Shown here piece by piece: positions 5,534-7,288 of a DNA stretch of 7,288 nucleotides. The stretch comes from Pyrodictiaceae archaeon. GTDB taxonomy: Archaea; Thermoproteota; Thermoprotei_A; Sulfolobales; Pyrodictiaceae. A program made the position numbers and the translations under genes. How positions within the stretch are numbered: position 1 is the stretch's first letter; each line of letters opens with the position of its first letter. Below the pieces are notes generated by a model. That model was not told the DNA's origin and searched no databases. It saw only the letters and a list, made by a program, of their open reading frames with translations. The DNA lies in the NCBI GenBank assembly GCA_027046105.1, contig JALTZQ010000010.1, forward strand, positions 1 through 7,288, given 5' to 3'.

Positions 5534-6730
5534 TTATTTTTGGAGTTTCGTTTTTGCTTTGAGAAATTCCTCTAGGCTTGCTAGTGCAACTCTTAGCTCA
5601 TGGCGCTTAGGGAGATATAGTGCTGTTTTTACGGAATCTGTAGCAATAACAACCCTACTTTTCACCCTAGAGACTATAAGGCAAGTTCCAGGCATAAGCC
5701 TGATATTATATGCTGCAAGTCTCTGTGTAAACACTCTTGCCTTAGCTGCATGATAACCTGGTAGTGCTATCCATATTGTTTCGCGTGGTTTTACCCCCGC
5801 CTTCCGTATTATTGAGATCATTTTCTCTAGATAATCGATGTCATGGTGTGGGCAGCCAGTAAAGAATATCATTGCCTCTTCTGTATCGGCTGTGGCTACC
5901 TCATTTTTTGCTTGCTGTAGATCCTCCTCGCTTATGGTTATCCTCTCGGTGATTGTATCTAGTTTTGGTTTTTCAGGGCTTAAACCCTCTATTAAGCTAA
6001 AAGATGTGCTACCTGCAGTTGCAGCAGCTGCTGAATAAGCTATGGCTTCTCTAACACCTCCGCGCCATCTCGTAAGATAGGGTTTTTCATTACCATAGTC
6101 TCTGCCGATAATGTAGCCTATTAGCCCTGCTTTAACTTCGTCTAGCTGATCTATGTGTAGGTCTACTTTTAGGGTAGGAGTTCTCTCCTCATCGAGATGT
6201 AGACCCCAATAGTAGGTCCGGCCGGTTAATGCTGCTGCGAGAGCTATAGGTCCTCCTTCTCGGTTTGTACGTGCTGCATAAACAGTATTGGCTACAGCTA
6301 CAGCGCTTGACTCACCCCAAGCAAGATGCTCTCCTGGTTTTGGCTTTCTTAGTTGGTAAGGGATGCAGGTAATTGACGACTTAACACCCATCTTTTTTAG
6401 GGCTTTCAATATCCTATTTTGTTTCTCGACTAATTGATCATCTATGTCGAGTATCTCGCTACAACTTGTTTCTTCAAGACATAGACCGATGGGATTTGCT
6501 GTAGTGTAGACTTGCACCTTTGCCCCTTCATTTGCGAGTTCTTCGATAAACTCTAAACCTGGTTCCCCTATGTTGGTGTAGGAGATACCCGATACATGTG
6601 CATGTTCTATCTTGATTAGTTTCTCGGCTCCAAGTACTTCACCTACGCGGACAATAAGCTTCATTGCCCTAGCAATTGCAGCACCATATTCGCCATCTAG
6701 CATTCTCTCTTCGATCCTGGTAAGATACAT
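5534..6730 (-). CDS. Phosphomevalonate dehydratase large subunit (aconitase X catalytic, DUF521)
   Basis: 398 residues, full length for the stand-alone archaeal large subunit. Family motifs appear in order: YTTANP (75-80, substrate loop), TCIPYQ with Cys122, GESSAVAVAN (139-148), RTNREGGP (154-161), GCPH with Cys293 (292-295) and PGTC with Cys350 (347-350). Cys122, Cys293 and Cys350 are the likely iron-sulfur cluster ligands, by position in the family motifs. With the small subunit it forms the [Fe-S] dehydratase shown for Aeropyrum pernix to make trans-anhydromevalonate 5-phosphate in the modified mevalonate pathway. ATG 6730 is preceded by AGGAGGC, eight bases upstream. It lies 27 bases after the UbiD-like stop and 16 bases before the small subunit, so one operon is nearly certain. 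Extra cysteines at 84 and 90 are of unknown meaning. Bacterial-type hydroxyproline or other aconitase X activity is unlikely here. Confidence 0.92.
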   Translation of the reverse strand: MYLTRIEERMLDGEYGAAIARAMKLIVRVGEVLGAEKLIKIEHAHVSGISYTNIGEPGLEFIEELANEGAKVQVYTTANPIGLCLEETSCSEILDIDDQLVEKQNRILKALKKMGVKSSITCIPYQLRKPKPGEHLAWGESSAVAVANTVYAARTNREGGPIALAAALTGRTYYWGLHLDEERTPTLKVDLHIDQLDEVKAGLIGYIIGRDYGNEKPYLTRWRGGVREAIAYSAAAATAGSTSFSLIEGLSPEKPKLDTITERITISEEDLQQAKNEVATADTEEAMIFFTGCPHHDIDYLEKMISIIRKAGVKPRETIWIALPGYHAAKARVFTQRLAAYNIRLMPGTCLIVSRVKSRVVIATDSVKTALYLPKRHELRVALASLEEFLKAKTKLQK

Positions 6731-6757
6731 ATGGTAAAGCCTCCTGGTATTCGTGGA

Positions 6758-7288
6758 TCAATCTGCTTGTTTGCAGCTAAAGACTTTATGAAGTAACAAG
6801 GGTTTTTCGAATTTCTCCTTATTGTCGAGGGGTGCTGTAGCATCTATAATCATCTTATCTGTAAGTCCATCATTGGAGCTTGGATCTAGCGTTGATCCGT
6901 GTACTTTACGAATTATGGTTATGTTCTTACCCGCTTGAAGTCTTGTTGCAATAGCCCATTCCACGCTGCAAGGATCATCGGGGTCAATATCCTCATCCAC
7001 TATTATAACATGTTTCAGACTAGGATGACCAGCTAAGGCAGCCAATCCTGCCGAGACGGGTTCTCCTTCTCTTCTCTTTCTTATTGAGATGACCGCGTGT
7101 AGCCACATACCACTTTGTGGTGTAAGTCTTACCTTCACAACCTCGGCTACACGCGAAACTTGTTCATAAATTTGGGCCTCACGAGGTAAACCCATGAGTA
7201 GCATGTGTTCTGCGCTAGCTGGTACTATGGCATGGTGATATGTCTCAACCTCTTTGTTGAGATAAACACTCTCTATGTGGAGTATAGT
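6758..7288 (-). CDS. UbiD-family decarboxylase, probable trans-anhydromevalonate 5-phosphate decarboxylase (5' partial)
   Basis: The frame is open from the right window edge to TGA 6760-6758, giving 176 residues, roughly the C-terminal 40% of a UbiD protein. The codons before the internal Met at 7204 encode YHHAIVPASAEH, a conserved UbiD segment, so that Met is not the start; the real start lies outside the window. Further UbiD marks are LLMGLPREAQIY, VDEDIDPDD (visible residues 97-105), VEWAIATRLQ, and GSTLDPSSN leading into TDKMIIDATAP. UbiD enzymes use prenylated FMN to decarboxylate alpha,beta-unsaturated acids. Followed directly by both aconitase X subunits, it is best read as the enzyme that turns trans-anhydromevalonate 5-phosphate into isopentenyl phosphate, later phosphorylated by isopentenyl phosphate kinase. 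Without the neighbours it could be any archaeal UbiD paralogue. The N-terminal prFMN-binding part cannot be assessed. Confidence 0.88.
   Translation of the reverse strand, partial: TILHIESVYLNKEVETYHHAIVPASAEHMLLMGLPREAQIYEQVSRVAEVVKVRLTPQSGMWLHAVISIRKRREGEPVSAGLAALAGHPSLKHVIIVDEDIDPDDPCSVEWAIATRLQAGKNITIIRKVHGSTLDPSSNDGLTDKMIIDATAPLDNKEKFEKPLLLHKVFSCKQAD

Noticed and set aside
1..7288. CRISPR array, insertion sequence, tRNA or rRNA
   Set aside because: No regularly spaced repeats, transposase-like frame, terminal inverted repeats or tRNA/rRNA consensus segments were seen on either strand.

Overview
The window looks like a stretch of chromosome from a hyperthermophilic crenarchaeote, most likely Desulfurococcales and perhaps close to Pyrodictiaceae. 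The evidence is archaea-only protein families (FAU-1, UPF0147, UPF0148 with a CPxHG zinc ribbon), the archaeal-type modified mevalonate genes, GGTGA-type Shine-Dalgarno sites, non-ATG starts, T-rich/TATA promoters and very short gaps between genes. The species cannot be fixed from the sequence alone.

Left part (1-2698) is a cell-surface locus. A type IV pilin-like gene runs leftward off the window edge (345 to 1, minus strand). Diverging from it is a two-gene plus-strand unit: a secreted, very acidic, Ser/Thr-rich beta protein (598-1578), then a protein with a signal peptide, Ig-like beta domains and a C-terminal membrane anchor (1625-2698). I do not recognise the last two by name. They look like an exported subunit or adhesin with its membrane-bound partner, and are the best candidates here for an undescribed system.

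Middle part (2707-5093) holds RNA and conserved archaeal housekeeping genes: FAU-1 (minus strand), UPF0147 (minus strand, apparently starting at a CTG codon) and, diverging from it, UPF0148 (plus strand). The 150-bp gap between UPF0147 and UPF0148 is dense in inverted and direct repeats and strong ribosome-binding sites on both strands.

Right part (5104-7288, minus strand) is a tight three-gene operon for the archaeal modified mevalonate pathway. In transcription order it holds a UbiD-family decarboxylase (5' end outside the window), then the aconitase X large and small subunits. Together they should convert mevalonate 5-phosphate to trans-anhydromevalonate 5-phosphate (aconitase X pair, phosphomevalonate dehydratase) and then to isopentenyl phosphate (UbiD-like enzyme), feeding the synthesis of isoprenoid membrane lipids.
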